From JANNMJ01 sp031425525 (lineage in GTDB: Bacteria; Bacteroidota; Bacteroidia; Cytophagales; Hymenobacteraceae), in the NCBI GenBank assembly GCA_031425525.1, contig JANPJM010000079.1:58056-122055 (forward strand): 64,000 nt of DNA, written 5' to 3'. This document shows positions 52,974 through 60,969 of the stretch, one piece after another. How positions within the stretch are numbered: position 1 is the first letter of the stretch; each line of letters begins with the position of its first letter. The position numbers and the translations under genes are program-made. A model generated the notes under the pieces. It ran no database searches. It was given only the letters and a program-made list of their open reading frames with translations, and was not told the origin of the DNA.

Positions 52974-54194
52974 GTGCCTACCATCACTTCCTCCGACCCC
53001 GCGCCGCCTATTTCTTTCGATGATACCGCCATTGCGTTTGCGTCGCGCTCCGATGGCGAGCTGCGGCAGATGTATGGGTTGTTCGCGATGATGAACTCCA
53101 ACTTCGCCGTACGTACCGGCGGTTCGCTCGTGAATGCGGCGTTGAGCTGGGGCGTGCCCGGCACGAAATGGATGGTGAAGCAAACCGTCTTTCGGCAGTT
53201 TTGCGGCGGCGAAACTATTCAAGAGTGCCGCCCCGTGATCGAAGAGCTGGCGAAATACGGCATCGGCACCATCCTCGATTATTCGGTGGAAGGCGAGGGC
53301 GATGAACGCGCCTTCGACGCTACCCGGCAGGAAATCCTCGCGACGGTGGCGATGGCGAAGGCCGCCGGCCCGGCCAAAATCCCGTTTTCGGTCTTCAAAG
53401 TAACCGGCCTCACCGACACCGACTTGCTGACGCGCGCCCAAAGCGGCAAACCACTCACCGAAGAGCAGCAAGCCGCCCTCGACCGGGGGTTGGCGCGGGT
53501 CGATGCCATTTGCCGGGCGGCGCACGAGGCCGGGGTGCGCGTGTTCATCGACGCCGAAGAAAGCTGGCTGCAGGAGACCATCGACCGGTGGGCGCTCGAT
53601 ATGATGCGCCGCTATAACCGCGAGCGCGCCATCGTGTACAACACGTATCAGCTTTACCGCCACGACCGCCTCGCGGCGCTGCAAGCCGACGTAGCCCAAG
53701 CGCAAGCCGGGCCTCCGGCGGCGCATTTCCACGTGGGCGCTAAGCTGGTGCGCGGTGCCTACCTCGAAAAAGAAACCCGTCGGGCGCAGCAGCAAGGCTA
53801 CGCCAACCCGATGAACCCCACCAAACAGGCCACCGACGACCTCTACGACGAGTCGTTGCGCTTCTGCCTCGCGCACATCGCGCGCGTAGCTATCTGCGCG
53901 GGCACCCACAACGAAGCCTCCTCGCGCCTCTGCACCGCCCTGATGCACCAGCACGGTCTGGCCCCCGCCGACGACCGCGTGTACTTCGCCCAGCTTTACG
54001 GCATGAGCGATAACCTATCGTACAACCTCGCCGCCGCCGGCTACCGGGTGGCCAAGTATGTGCCGTACGGCCCCGTAGAATCAGTGATGCCGTACTTGCT
54101 GCGTCGCGCCAACGAAAACACCGCCATCGCGGGCCAATCGTCGCGCGAATTCCTGCTGATTCAGAAGGAAATGCGGCGCCGGAGGGGGAAGTAA
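52974..54194 (+). CDS. Proline dehydrogenase
   Basis: This 406-residue flavoenzyme oxidises proline to pyrroline-5-carboxylate. Family motifs are GVRVFIDAEESWLQ, YNTYQLYRHDRL, AKLVRGAYLEKE, ICAGTHNEAS, YGMSDNLSYNLA and the C-terminal YVPYGPVESVMPYLLRRANENTA. It resembles the PRODH domain of PutA as a stand-alone protein, as usual in Bacteroidota. I chose GTG 52974 because it follows the TATCTTTG box by 27 nt; the frame remains open upstream without homology. The adjacent shikimate genes have no obvious metabolic link. Confidence 0.94.
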   Translation: MPTITSSDPAPPISFDDTAIAFASRSDGELRQMYGLFAMMNSNFAVRTGGSLVNAALSWGVPGTKWMVKQTVFRQFCGGETIQECRPVIEELAKYGIGTILDYSVEGEGDERAFDATRQEILATVAMAKAAGPAKIPFSVFKVTGLTDTDLLTRAQSGKPLTEEQQAALDRGLARVDAICRAAHEAGVRVFIDAEESWLQETIDRWALDMMRRYNRERAIVYNTYQLYRHDRLAALQADVAQAQAGPPAAHFHVGAKLVRGAYLEKETRRAQQQGYANPMNPTKQATDDLYDESLRFCLAHIARVAICAGTHNEASSRLCTALMHQHGLAPADDRVYFAQLYGMSDNLSYNLAAAGYRVAKYVPYGPVESVMPYLLRRANENTAIAGQSSREFLLIQKEMRRRRGK

Positions 54195-54195
54195 C

Positions 54196-54322
54196 AGGGT
54201 GGGAGGGTTTGAGGGTAGGAGGAGTATTTTTCTGCCTTCAACCCCTCCCACCCGCTAATCTTCAAACCCTCGCGCTCTCCCCCTCCCACCCTCCCACCCT
54301 CCCACCCTCAAACCCTTCTCCT
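54196..54322. repeat. Polypurine/polypyrimidine repeat tract
   Basis: The spacer carries GGGTGGGAGGGTTTGAGGG near 54200 and, further on, CTCCCACC units in tandem (about 54279-54318). The two parts are partly complementary. On the minus strand the second part reads as consecutive GGG runs, a good candidate for a G-quadruplex. Confidence 0.7.
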
Positions 54323-54323
54323 G

Positions 54324-54755
54324 ATGCCCCACAGTCGTATCCGCGCGGCCCTAATCAATTTGGCCCGCTCGTCCGGGACTAGCTCGCTGCTCACGCTCAA
54401 CAACGAAACCGAGTTGGGCCTCCACCTCGATTCATCGCACGAGCGCGCCCGGTTGCTCGAAATGCTCGCCGAAATCACCACCATCGAACACCACGCCGGG
54501 CGGCCGTTGCTGTCGGCACTGGTGCGCATCAAGGGCACGCACGGCCAAGCCGACGCTTTCTACCGCCTCTGCGAGCGCCTCGGCCTCGGCGAGTGGCGCA
54601 CCCTGAAGCAGGACGAAGCTTTTCTGGCGGAGCAGCAGCGCCTCGCCCGCACTTATTGGAAAGAAGAAGCCAATTACCGGGAATTTCGGACGTTGCCGGT
54701 GGTAATGGAGGCCGACGAGTTGGACGACGCCGAGGTGTCCGGCACCGGGACATAG
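54324..54755 (+). CDS. Protein of unknown function
   Basis: This 143-residue protein has no signal peptide or membrane span. It is helical, with motifs such as ELGLHLDSSHERARLLEMLAEI, RPLLSALVRIKG and FYRLCERLGLGEW, and an acidic C-terminal tail (EADELDDAEV). I do not recognise a family, though the arrangement RPLLSxLxR...FYxLxxxLG recurs in small Bacteroidota proteins. The last codons (SGTGT-stop) come from sequence of the dispersed CGGCACCGGGAC repeat, which suggests that a repeat insertion redefined the 3' end. Confidence 0.7.
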   Translation: MPHSRIRAALINLARSSGTSSLLTLNNETELGLHLDSSHERARLLEMLAEITTIEHHAGRPLLSALVRIKGTHGQADAFYRLCERLGLGEWRTLKQDEAFLAEQQRLARTYWKEEANYREFRTLPVVMEADELDDAEVSGTGT

Positions 54756-54760
54756 AGCGG

Positions 54761-54831
54761 CGTCTGCGGCACCGTCCCGGTGCCGCCGGGTTGCCGTCAT
54801 TCGCGGCGGCACCGAGACGGTGCCGCAGACG
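54761..54831. repeat. Inverted repeat, CGGCACCGTCCCGGTGCCG family
   Basis: Arms of 28 nt (54761-54788 and 54804-54831) differ at one base. A partial third copy (TCCGGCACCGGGACA) lies just upstream inside the end of the preceding gene. The family is shared with 18829-18857 and 49925-50010. Confidence 0.85.
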
Positions 54832-54857
54832 TAGGTCGGTGGTGCTATTGGCCGCTA

Positions 54858-55574
54858 TTACCCCCCCACCACAAACACCGCCGGCCGCTTATGCAGCGCC
54901 GGCGGTTCTTGTTTTCGCCAGTCGGCCACCGTCTTCGTCACCAGAAACTCGGTTTCGGCCGTGAGGTTGCACGCCACGCAGAGGCGGGTGGCGGGCGTGA
55001 GGGTGGCGAGCAAATCGGCGAACAGCGCCTGATTGCGGTAGGGGGTTTCGATGAAAAGCTGCGTCTGGTGGGCGTTGCGGGCCTGATTCTCCAGCTTTTT
55101 GATGGCCGCGCCGCGCGCCGCGCGTTCCACCGGCAAATAACCCAGAAAGGCGAACTGTTGGCCGTTCATCCCGGAGCCCATCAGCGCGAGCAGCAAACTG
55201 CTCGGCCCCGTGAGCGGCACCACGCGCACGCCCTGCCGGTGGGCTTCGGCAGCGAGGGCCGCCCCCGGATCAGCAATGCCGGGGCAGCCCGCTTCGCTCA
55301 GTACGCCCGCCGGTTCGCCGGCCGCTACGCGCTGCACGGCGCGCCGCACGGCATCGGCCGGGGCGTCTTTATCGATCAACTCAATCGTGAGGTCATCGAT
55401 CACGACCTGCGGCGCCACCGCCCGGATGAAACGCCGCGCCGTGCGCACGTTTTCCACGAAGAACAGCCGCAGCGACGCGATGCGCGCCGGTACGGCAGCG
55501 GGCAGCACGGCGGGGGCCGAGGAGAAATCTTCGCCGGACAGGACGGTGGGGAGGAGGTAGAGGGTGCCGGTCAT
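54858..55574 (-). CDS. RsmI-like tetrapyrrole-methylase-family SAM methyltransferase
   Basis: This 238-residue protein has the tetrapyrrole methylase fold. It shows LFFVENVRTARRFIRAV, the SAM loop VLSEAGCPGIADPGAALAAEA, VVPLTGPSSLLLALMGSGMNGQQFAFLGYLP and ETPYRNQALFADLLATL. It belongs to the Bacteroidota sister group of RsmI, which 2'-O-methylates C1402 of 16S rRNA; whether this protein has the same target is uncertain because the N-terminal part is shortened. It is followed by nothing closer than 100 bp and preceded by an alpha/beta hydrolase gene with a 1-bp gap, so the two are probably an operon. Confidence 0.88.
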   Translation of the reverse strand: MTGTLYLLPTVLSGEDFSSAPAVLPAAVPARIASLRLFFVENVRTARRFIRAVAPQVVIDDLTIELIDKDAPADAVRRAVQRVAAGEPAGVLSEAGCPGIADPGAALAAEAHRQGVRVVPLTGPSSLLLALMGSGMNGQQFAFLGYLPVERAARGAAIKKLENQARNAHQTQLFIETPYRNQALFADLLATLTPATRLCVACNLTAETEFLVTKTVADWRKQEPPALHKRPAVFVVGG

Positions 55575-55575
55575 G

Positions 55576-56391
55576 TTATTCGCCGAGGCCCGTCACAAAA
55601 CTCCGCACCAACCCCGCCACCGCTTCCGGTGCCTCCGCGTGGACCCAATGCCCGGCGTCGGGCACGGTCACTACCTCCGAATTGGGGAACAACGCGGGAA
55701 TACCCGTCAGCTTGTCGTCCGCCGAAACGTAGCGTGAACGGCCGCCCCGGATGAAGAGCGCTTGGCCCAGATACGGGTTTTCGTGACCGATTTCGGCCCC
55801 CAAATCGGGCAGGTGCCGGTCGAGGGCGGCTACGTTGAGGCGCCACGCGAAGCGGTTCTGCTCGTCGCGGTAGAGGTTTTTGAGCAGGAACAGGCGCGTA
55901 TCGGCTTCCGGCGCTACCGCTTGTAATAGCTGATCGGCGGCATCGCGGTTTTCGACGGTAGAGATGTCGATTTTCAGCAACCCATCCAACAACTCGCGGT
56001 GGTGCGGCGCATAGGCGCGCGGCGCGATATCGACGACGATGATCTTCGCGACGAGCGCCGGGTGGTGCAGCGCAAACGACATGGCCACCTTGCCGCCCAT
56101 CGAGTGGCCCAGCACGATGGTATCGGGGCCGAGGGCGTGTTCGGCGAAGAACGCCGCCAGATCGGCCGTCAGTAGCGCGTAGGTGATGGCGTCGTCGTGG
56201 AAGGAGCGGCCGTGGTTGCGCTGGTCGAGGAGGTACACGGTGCGGCCGGTGCCGCCCTCGGCCAGGGGCAAGGCCCAGCGGCGGGCCAGCGTGTTCCAGT
56301 TATCAGAGGAGCCGAAGAGGCCGTGCAGCACCACGAGGGCGGGCGCCGTGCCGGGAGTGGCGCCGAGGGTGCGGAAGTGAAGGGAGGGCAT
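55576..56391 (-). CDS. Alpha/beta hydrolase (YbfF-like esterase)
   Basis: This 271-residue protein has the oxyanion motif VVLHGLFGSSDNWNTLA, DQRNHGRSFHDD, the nucleophile elbow VLGHSMGGKVAM and the catalytic His in PDAGHWVHAEAPEAV. It fits the YbfF group of short-chain acyl esterases; the substrate is unknown. I start at ATG 56391; the upstream frame runs through the 42-bp array and reads as a 14-residue repeat, which is not part of the enzyme. It lies 1 bp upstream of the RsmI-like gene. Confidence 0.9.
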   Translation of the reverse strand: MPSLHFRTLGATPGTAPALVVLHGLFGSSDNWNTLARRWALPLAEGGTGRTVYLLDQRNHGRSFHDDAITYALLTADLAAFFAEHALGPDTIVLGHSMGGKVAMSFALHHPALVAKIIVVDIAPRAYAPHHRELLDGLLKIDISTVENRDAADQLLQAVAPEADTRLFLLKNLYRDEQNRFAWRLNVAALDRHLPDLGAEIGHENPYLGQALFIRGGRSRYVSADDKLTGIPALFPNSEVVTVPDAGHWVHAEAPEAVAGLVRSFVTGLGE

Positions 56392-56540
56392 CGGGAGGTA
56401 TTGGATGTTAGGGCTTTCAGGAACCCGGAAGGGGTTCTTTACCACAGCCCAGGGTTGATTCCGCCGGAATCTACCCTGGGGGACGGATAGGGCAGGCTGG
56501 GGGCGGACGGGGCGGCGCAAAGGTCGGGCGCCCGCCATGG

Positions 56541-56726
56541 AAACTCCCGAAGGAGCGCGGAATTTTCCGCCCCCTTTCATGCAAACTCCAGAAGGGGCGC
56601 GGCATCTTCCGATCGCCTTCTTGTAAACTCCAGAAGGGGCGCGGAATCTTCCGTCCCCTTTCACGCGAACTCCAGAAGGGGCGCGGAATCTTCCGCCCGC
56701 CTTTAGGTAAATTCCAGAAGCGAAAC
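56541..56726. repeat. 42-bp tandem array, about 4.4 units
   Basis: Units start at 56541, 56583, 56625, 56667 and 56709, exactly 42 bp apart. The consensus opens with AAACTCCAGAAGGGGCGC, followed by GGAATCTTCCG, which is an inner hairpin (GCGGAA-TC-TTCCGC), and a CCTTT segment. Units are contiguous. The array lies in the divergent spacer between the alpha/beta hydrolase and the second helical protein. Confidence 0.9.
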
Positions 56727-56792
56727 ACGTAGCGCGCGGCCCTTACATTCGTAGCGGTTTAGGCTTTTTCATTTTTCACCCCCCCCCCACCC

Positions 56793-57497
56793 ATGTTCTC
56801 GCTCGATCTGGTTATTCGTCCGGTCTTTAACGAACTCAAAAACGTCTCGCTGGTGCGTAACCTGCGGTACTTCGACACCACCATCGCCCGGATGGCCGCC
56901 AATACCCTCGGCGGCAAACTCGACGACCGGCTGGCCGCCTCGCGCGCCGTGCGGCTGCAGTTCTTCGGTTCGGCCACGGCGGCCGATGCCGCCCTAACTC
57001 TGCAAAAAGGGATGACCGACGCGGTAGATACGCTGACCGAAAAGATGGATGAGGAGTTGAGCGACCGCTTCGAGGGCGCTATCCGGGGCGCCTTCGGCAA
57101 AGATTCGGACGGCTACCGCGCCTTCTTCCCCAATGGCCTAACCGAGTACGACGACCCCACCCGCGAAGCGATGCCCGGCCTCGTGCAGCGCCTGAGCGAT
57201 GCGGCCACCACCCACGCCGCCGCCCTCGCGCCCGCCGTGGTAGCCGCCCTCAAAGGCTACAAAACCGCCTGGGACGCCCTGCGCGACACCCAACTGAAGG
57301 GCATCGGCGAAACCAACACCGAAGAAGATGCCGTGACCGAAGCCCGCGAAGCGATGTATCACCAGCAGTACCTCAACGTGCACCAGATCTGCGTGTCCGC
57401 CGACGGCGACCAGGCCCGCATCCTCCACTACTTCGATCAATCGATCCTCGCCCAGCGCCGGCGGGAGAAGGAGGAGGATGGGACGCCAACCATATAG
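56793..57497 (+). CDS. Helical protein of unknown function (family member 2)
   Basis: This 234-residue protein has no signal peptide and is almost fully helical (FNELKNVSLVRNLRYFDTTIARM, KGMTDAVDTLTEKMDEELSDRF, LVQRLSDAATTHAAALAPAVVAAL), ending HQICVSADGDQARILHYFDQSILAQRR. I recognise no family. It looks related to the protein at 27541-28236 in length, helix layout and C-terminal pattern. The ATG lies 4 nt after a run of ten C residues (56779-56788), which could vary in length. A 42-bp array lies 67 bp upstream, and three SBBP-repeat T9SS genes follow. Confidence 0.78.
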   Translation: MFSLDLVIRPVFNELKNVSLVRNLRYFDTTIARMAANTLGGKLDDRLAASRAVRLQFFGSATAADAALTLQKGMTDAVDTLTEKMDEELSDRFEGAIRGAFGKDSDGYRAFFPNGLTEYDDPTREAMPGLVQRLSDAATTHAAALAPAVVAALKGYKTAWDALRDTQLKGIGETNTEEDAVTEAREAMYHQQYLNVHQICVSADGDQARILHYFDQSILAQRRREKEEDGTPTI

Positions 57498-57545
57498 GGC
57501 GCGCGCGTGTGTTGCTTTTTTGAACGGGTATTTTAGCTAACGGCT

Positions 57546-59219
57546 GTGTCTTTTTCCTTTTTGCAGCCGCTGCGGGGGCTTTTGTTGGCGGTGGTTTTGG
57601 TGCTGAGTGCGGCGGGGCGGCTGGCGGCGCAAGCGCCGGGCTGGCAGTGGGCGAATAGTGTTGGCCTGAGCCGGAGCAATAGTACGGCCGTCGATGCAGC
57701 CGGTAACGTGTATGTGACCGGTACCTTCTACGGCACGGCCACGTTTGGTACCACGACGCTAACGAATGTGAGTGGTAATTTCGAGGATGTCTTCGTGACG
57801 AAGCTCAATAGAAATGGAGTGTATCAATGGGCAGTCAGCGCGGGCGGGATTAATGACGATTTTGGAATCGCCCTTGCCGTAGACAGAACCGGCGATGTGG
57901 TGATGACGGGAAGTTTCAGTAGCCCGACCATCACCTTCGGCACCATCACGCTCACCAATGCCTTTACGGGGAGTATAGGGGGGAGTAATGACCTCTTCGT
58001 AGCGAAGCTCACGCCAGCAGGCGTTTGGCAGTGGGCTACTAGAGCGGGGGGAAGCGATACCGATTCTGGCAACAGCGTGGCTGTGGACGGCAGCGGGAAC
58101 ATATTGATCGTTGGAACCTTCGGTGGCCCCATGATCACTTTCGGCACCACCACACTCACTAATTCAGGGAGTATCTACGCCGACGCCTTTGTGGCGAAGC
58201 TCACGCCCATGGGCGTTTGGCAATGGGCTACCAGTGTGGGGGGAAGCAGTACTGAATTGGGTGGCGGCGTGGCCGTAGACGGCAACGGCAATGTATTGGT
58301 TAGCGGATCCTTCAACAGTCCCACGATCACCTTAGGCGCTACTACGCTCACCAACGCAGGAGGCTTTGACTTATTCGTTGCGCAACTCACATCAGCAGGC
58401 GTTTGGCAATGGGCTACCCAGGTAGGGGGGGGGAACTATGATCGCGACGGAGACATCGCCGTGGATGGCAGCGATAATGTGGTGATCACAGGTGGTTTCG
58501 CCAGCCCCACCATCACCTGCGGTGCTACTACGCTTACCAATAACGTGTTGGGGAGTGATATTTTCGTGGCGAAGCTCACGTCAGCAGGTGTCTGGCAATG
58601 GGCCACCAGTGCGGGTGGGAATGACTCGGACTCTGGTAGCAGCGTGGCCATTGACAGCAGCGGCAATATGGTGGTCACGGGAGGCTTCTTTAGCCATGCC
58701 ATCACTTTCGGCGCTACTACGCTTGCCAATAATTCGGTAAGGAGTGACATTTTCGTGGCGAAGCTCACACCAGCGGGTGTTTGGCAGTGGGCTACTAGAG
58801 CGGGGGGGAGCGACTACGAAAATGGCAGCAGTTTAGCCGTGGATGGCAGTGGACACGTGGTGGTCACAGGAGGATTTTCCAGTCCTGTCATCACCTTCGG
58901 TGCTACCACGCTTACCAATACGAACCCAGGCTCCTCTGCCATCTTCATCGCCAGTCTCAGCGGTACCACCGGCCTCCCCGACGCCGACAACTCCCCCAAC
59001 CAGCCCCGTCTCACCCTCAGCCCCAACCCCGCCCACACCACCGTGCAGCTCACGGGCGCTACCGGCGCCACGGCCACCCTGCTCGATGGGCTCGGCCGGG
59101 CGGTGGGCACGGCACCCGTCGGGCCGGAGGGCAGCGCCACCCTCGATGTGCGCGCGTTGGCCCCCGGCCTGTACCTGCTGCGCGCCGGCCGCGCCACCCG
59201 TCGGCTGGTGGTGGAGTAA
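57546..59219 (+). CDS. SBBP-repeat protein with T9SS sorting domain (copy 1 of three)
   Basis: This 557-residue protein starts at GTG 57546 and has a signal peptide (PLRGLLLAVVLVLSAAGRLAAQ). About seven repeats of 60-65 residues follow (pattern FVAKLTPAGVWQWATxxGG, then VAVDGSGNVVVTG.F.SP.ITFGATTLTN). A type A T9SS domain closes it (LTLSPNPAHTTVQLTGAT to RRLVVE). It probably forms a secreted beta-propeller on the cell surface. The last 280 bp are almost the same as the end of the next gene, pointing to recent duplication or gene conversion. No enzymatic residues seen. Confidence 0.88.
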   Translation: MSFSFLQPLRGLLLAVVLVLSAAGRLAAQAPGWQWANSVGLSRSNSTAVDAAGNVYVTGTFYGTATFGTTTLTNVSGNFEDVFVTKLNRNGVYQWAVSAGGINDDFGIALAVDRTGDVVMTGSFSSPTITFGTITLTNAFTGSIGGSNDLFVAKLTPAGVWQWATRAGGSDTDSGNSVAVDGSGNILIVGTFGGPMITFGTTTLTNSGSIYADAFVAKLTPMGVWQWATSVGGSSTELGGGVAVDGNGNVLVSGSFNSPTITLGATTLTNAGGFDLFVAQLTSAGVWQWATQVGGGNYDRDGDIAVDGSDNVVITGGFASPTITCGATTLTNNVLGSDIFVAKLTSAGVWQWATSAGGNDSDSGSSVAIDSSGNMVVTGGFFSHAITFGATTLANNSVRSDIFVAKLTPAGVWQWATRAGGSDYENGSSLAVDGSGHVVVTGGFSSPVITFGATTLTNTNPGSSAIFIASLSGTTGLPDADNSPNQPRLTLSPNPAHTTVQLTGATGATATLLDGLGRAVGTAPVGPEGSATLDVRALAPGLYLLRAGRATRRLVVE

Positions 59220-59260
59220 GTTCCTTCCTCTTTCCTAAAGCAGTTTTTACCCCCCGCTCG

Positions 59261-60901
59261 ATGCCTTTTTCCTTTCCTCAGCCGCTCCGGTCGCTGCTTC
59301 TGGTGGTTGTGTGCCTGCTGAGTGCGGGGGCGCGGGTGGCGGCGCAGGCGCCGGGGTGGCAGTGGGCTAGTAGCCCTGGAGAAGGGGTTGGTTCCTGTAC
59401 GGCCGTGGATGCCGCCGGCAATGTATACGTGGCTGGTAGTTTCCGCGGCACGGCCACGTTTGGCGCCACCACGCTCTTGAGCGTGAGTGGTAGTAATGAT
59501 GTCTTCGTGGCGAAGCTTTCAGGCAACGGAGTGTATCAGTGGGCGGTGCGCGCGGGTGGGGCAGGGCTGGAATATGGAGCTAGCATAGCCGTAGACAGCA
59601 GCGGCCGTGTGGTCGTCACGGGAGGTTTCGGGAGTCAGACCATCACCTTCGGTTCCACCACCCTCATTAACGCGGGAGGATCTGATGGCTTCGTGGCGAA
59701 TCTCACGTCTGCGGGCGTATGGCAATGGGCTGTCGGCGTTGGAGGGAGTAGCATTGAGGTCGGTTACGGCATTGCCGTGGACGGCGGTAGCAATATATTG
59801 GTTACAGGAAGCTTCGGCAGCCCTGCCGTCACCTTCGGTTCCACCACCCTTACTAACGCGGGGGGGGATGACATTTATGTGGCGAAGCTCACATCTGCGG
59901 GCATCTGGCAATGGGCTGTCGGCGTGGGGGAAAGTAGTGACGATGGTGGCACAGGCATTGCCGTGGACGGCAGCGGCAATGTCGTGATCACTGGATACTT
60001 CGCCAGTCCCACGCTCACCTTCGGTTCCACCACCCTCATTAACGCGGGAGGATCTGATGGCTACGTGGCGAATCTCACGTCTGCGGGCGTATGGCGATGG
60101 GCTGTCGGCGTTGGAGGGATTATAGACGATTATGGCAGCTTCGTGAACGTGGACGACAGCGGCAACACGGTGGTCACAGGAGTCTTCTTCAACTCTGCCC
60201 TCACTTTCGGCGCCACGACGCTTACTAATGCGGAGGGGAGTGACGTTTTTGTGGCGAAACTCACGCCAACAGGCCTCTGGCAATGGGCTACCAGTGTGGG
60301 GGGGAGTGGCAATGACGCTAGCAACGGCGTGGCTATAGACGGTAGCGGCAACGTGGTGGTCGTAGGATCCTTCACCAGTCCTGCCATCACATTGGGCGCC
60401 ACCACGCTTATCAATACGGCGGGGAGTGACGTTTTTGTGGCGAAGCTCACGTCAGGAGGTATTTGGCAATGGGCTACGAGTGTAGGGGGAAGCGGCTTCG
60501 ACCATGGCGGGGGTGTTGCCATGGTCGGCAGCGGCAACATATTAGTTACAGGACAATCCGGCAGCCCCGCTGTCACATTCGGCGCCACTACGCTTACCAA
60601 TACGAATTCGCCCACCCCCGCCCTCTTCATCGCCAGCCTCAGCGGTACCACCGGCCTCCCCGACGAAGACAATACCGCCGCCACTTCCCAACTCACCCTC
60701 AGCCCCAACCCCGCCCACACCACCGTGCAGCTCACGGGCGCCACCGGCGCCACGGCCACCCTGCTCGATGGGCTCGGCCGGGTGGTGGGCACGGCACCCA
60801 TCGGGCCGGAGGGCACCGCCACCCTCGATGTCCGCGCGCTGGCCCCCGGCCTGTACCTGCTGCGGGCCGGCCGCGCCACCCGTCGGCTGGTGGTGGAGTA
60901 A
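59261..60901 (+). CDS. SBBP-repeat protein with T9SS sorting domain (copy 2 of three)
   Basis: This 546-residue protein has a signal peptide (PLRSLLLVVVCLLSAGARVAAQ), about seven SBBP units and a T9SS type A domain ending RRLVVE. Two internal units, near 59680 and 60045, are almost identical in DNA over about 60 bp. That is a sign of repeat-unit exchange inside the gene. It lies 41 bp after copy 1 on the same strand and may share its transcript. A MITE-like element begins 69 bp after the stop. Confidence 0.88.
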   Translation: MPFSFPQPLRSLLLVVVCLLSAGARVAAQAPGWQWASSPGEGVGSCTAVDAAGNVYVAGSFRGTATFGATTLLSVSGSNDVFVAKLSGNGVYQWAVRAGGAGLEYGASIAVDSSGRVVVTGGFGSQTITFGSTTLINAGGSDGFVANLTSAGVWQWAVGVGGSSIEVGYGIAVDGGSNILVTGSFGSPAVTFGSTTLTNAGGDDIYVAKLTSAGIWQWAVGVGESSDDGGTGIAVDGSGNVVITGYFASPTLTFGSTTLINAGGSDGYVANLTSAGVWRWAVGVGGIIDDYGSFVNVDDSGNTVVTGVFFNSALTFGATTLTNAEGSDVFVAKLTPTGLWQWATSVGGSGNDASNGVAIDGSGNVVVVGSFTSPAITLGATTLINTAGSDVFVAKLTSGGIWQWATSVGGSGFDHGGGVAMVGSGNILVTGQSGSPAVTFGATTLTNTNSPTPALFIASLSGTTGLPDEDNTAATSQLTLSPNPAHTTVQLTGATGATATLLDGLGRVVGTAPIGPEGTATLDVRALAPGLYLLRAGRATRRLVVE

Positions 60902-60969
60902 GCCAGCCCCCGTGCGCCGGGCGAAGCTGGCGCGTTGCGGTACGGCCATCCAACTGGCCCTCGCCCCGT

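Noticed and set aside
56392..56664. N-terminal extension of the alpha/beta hydrolase (14-residue repeats)
   Set aside because: Made entirely from the 42-bp array and spacer; the enzyme fold is complete from 56391.
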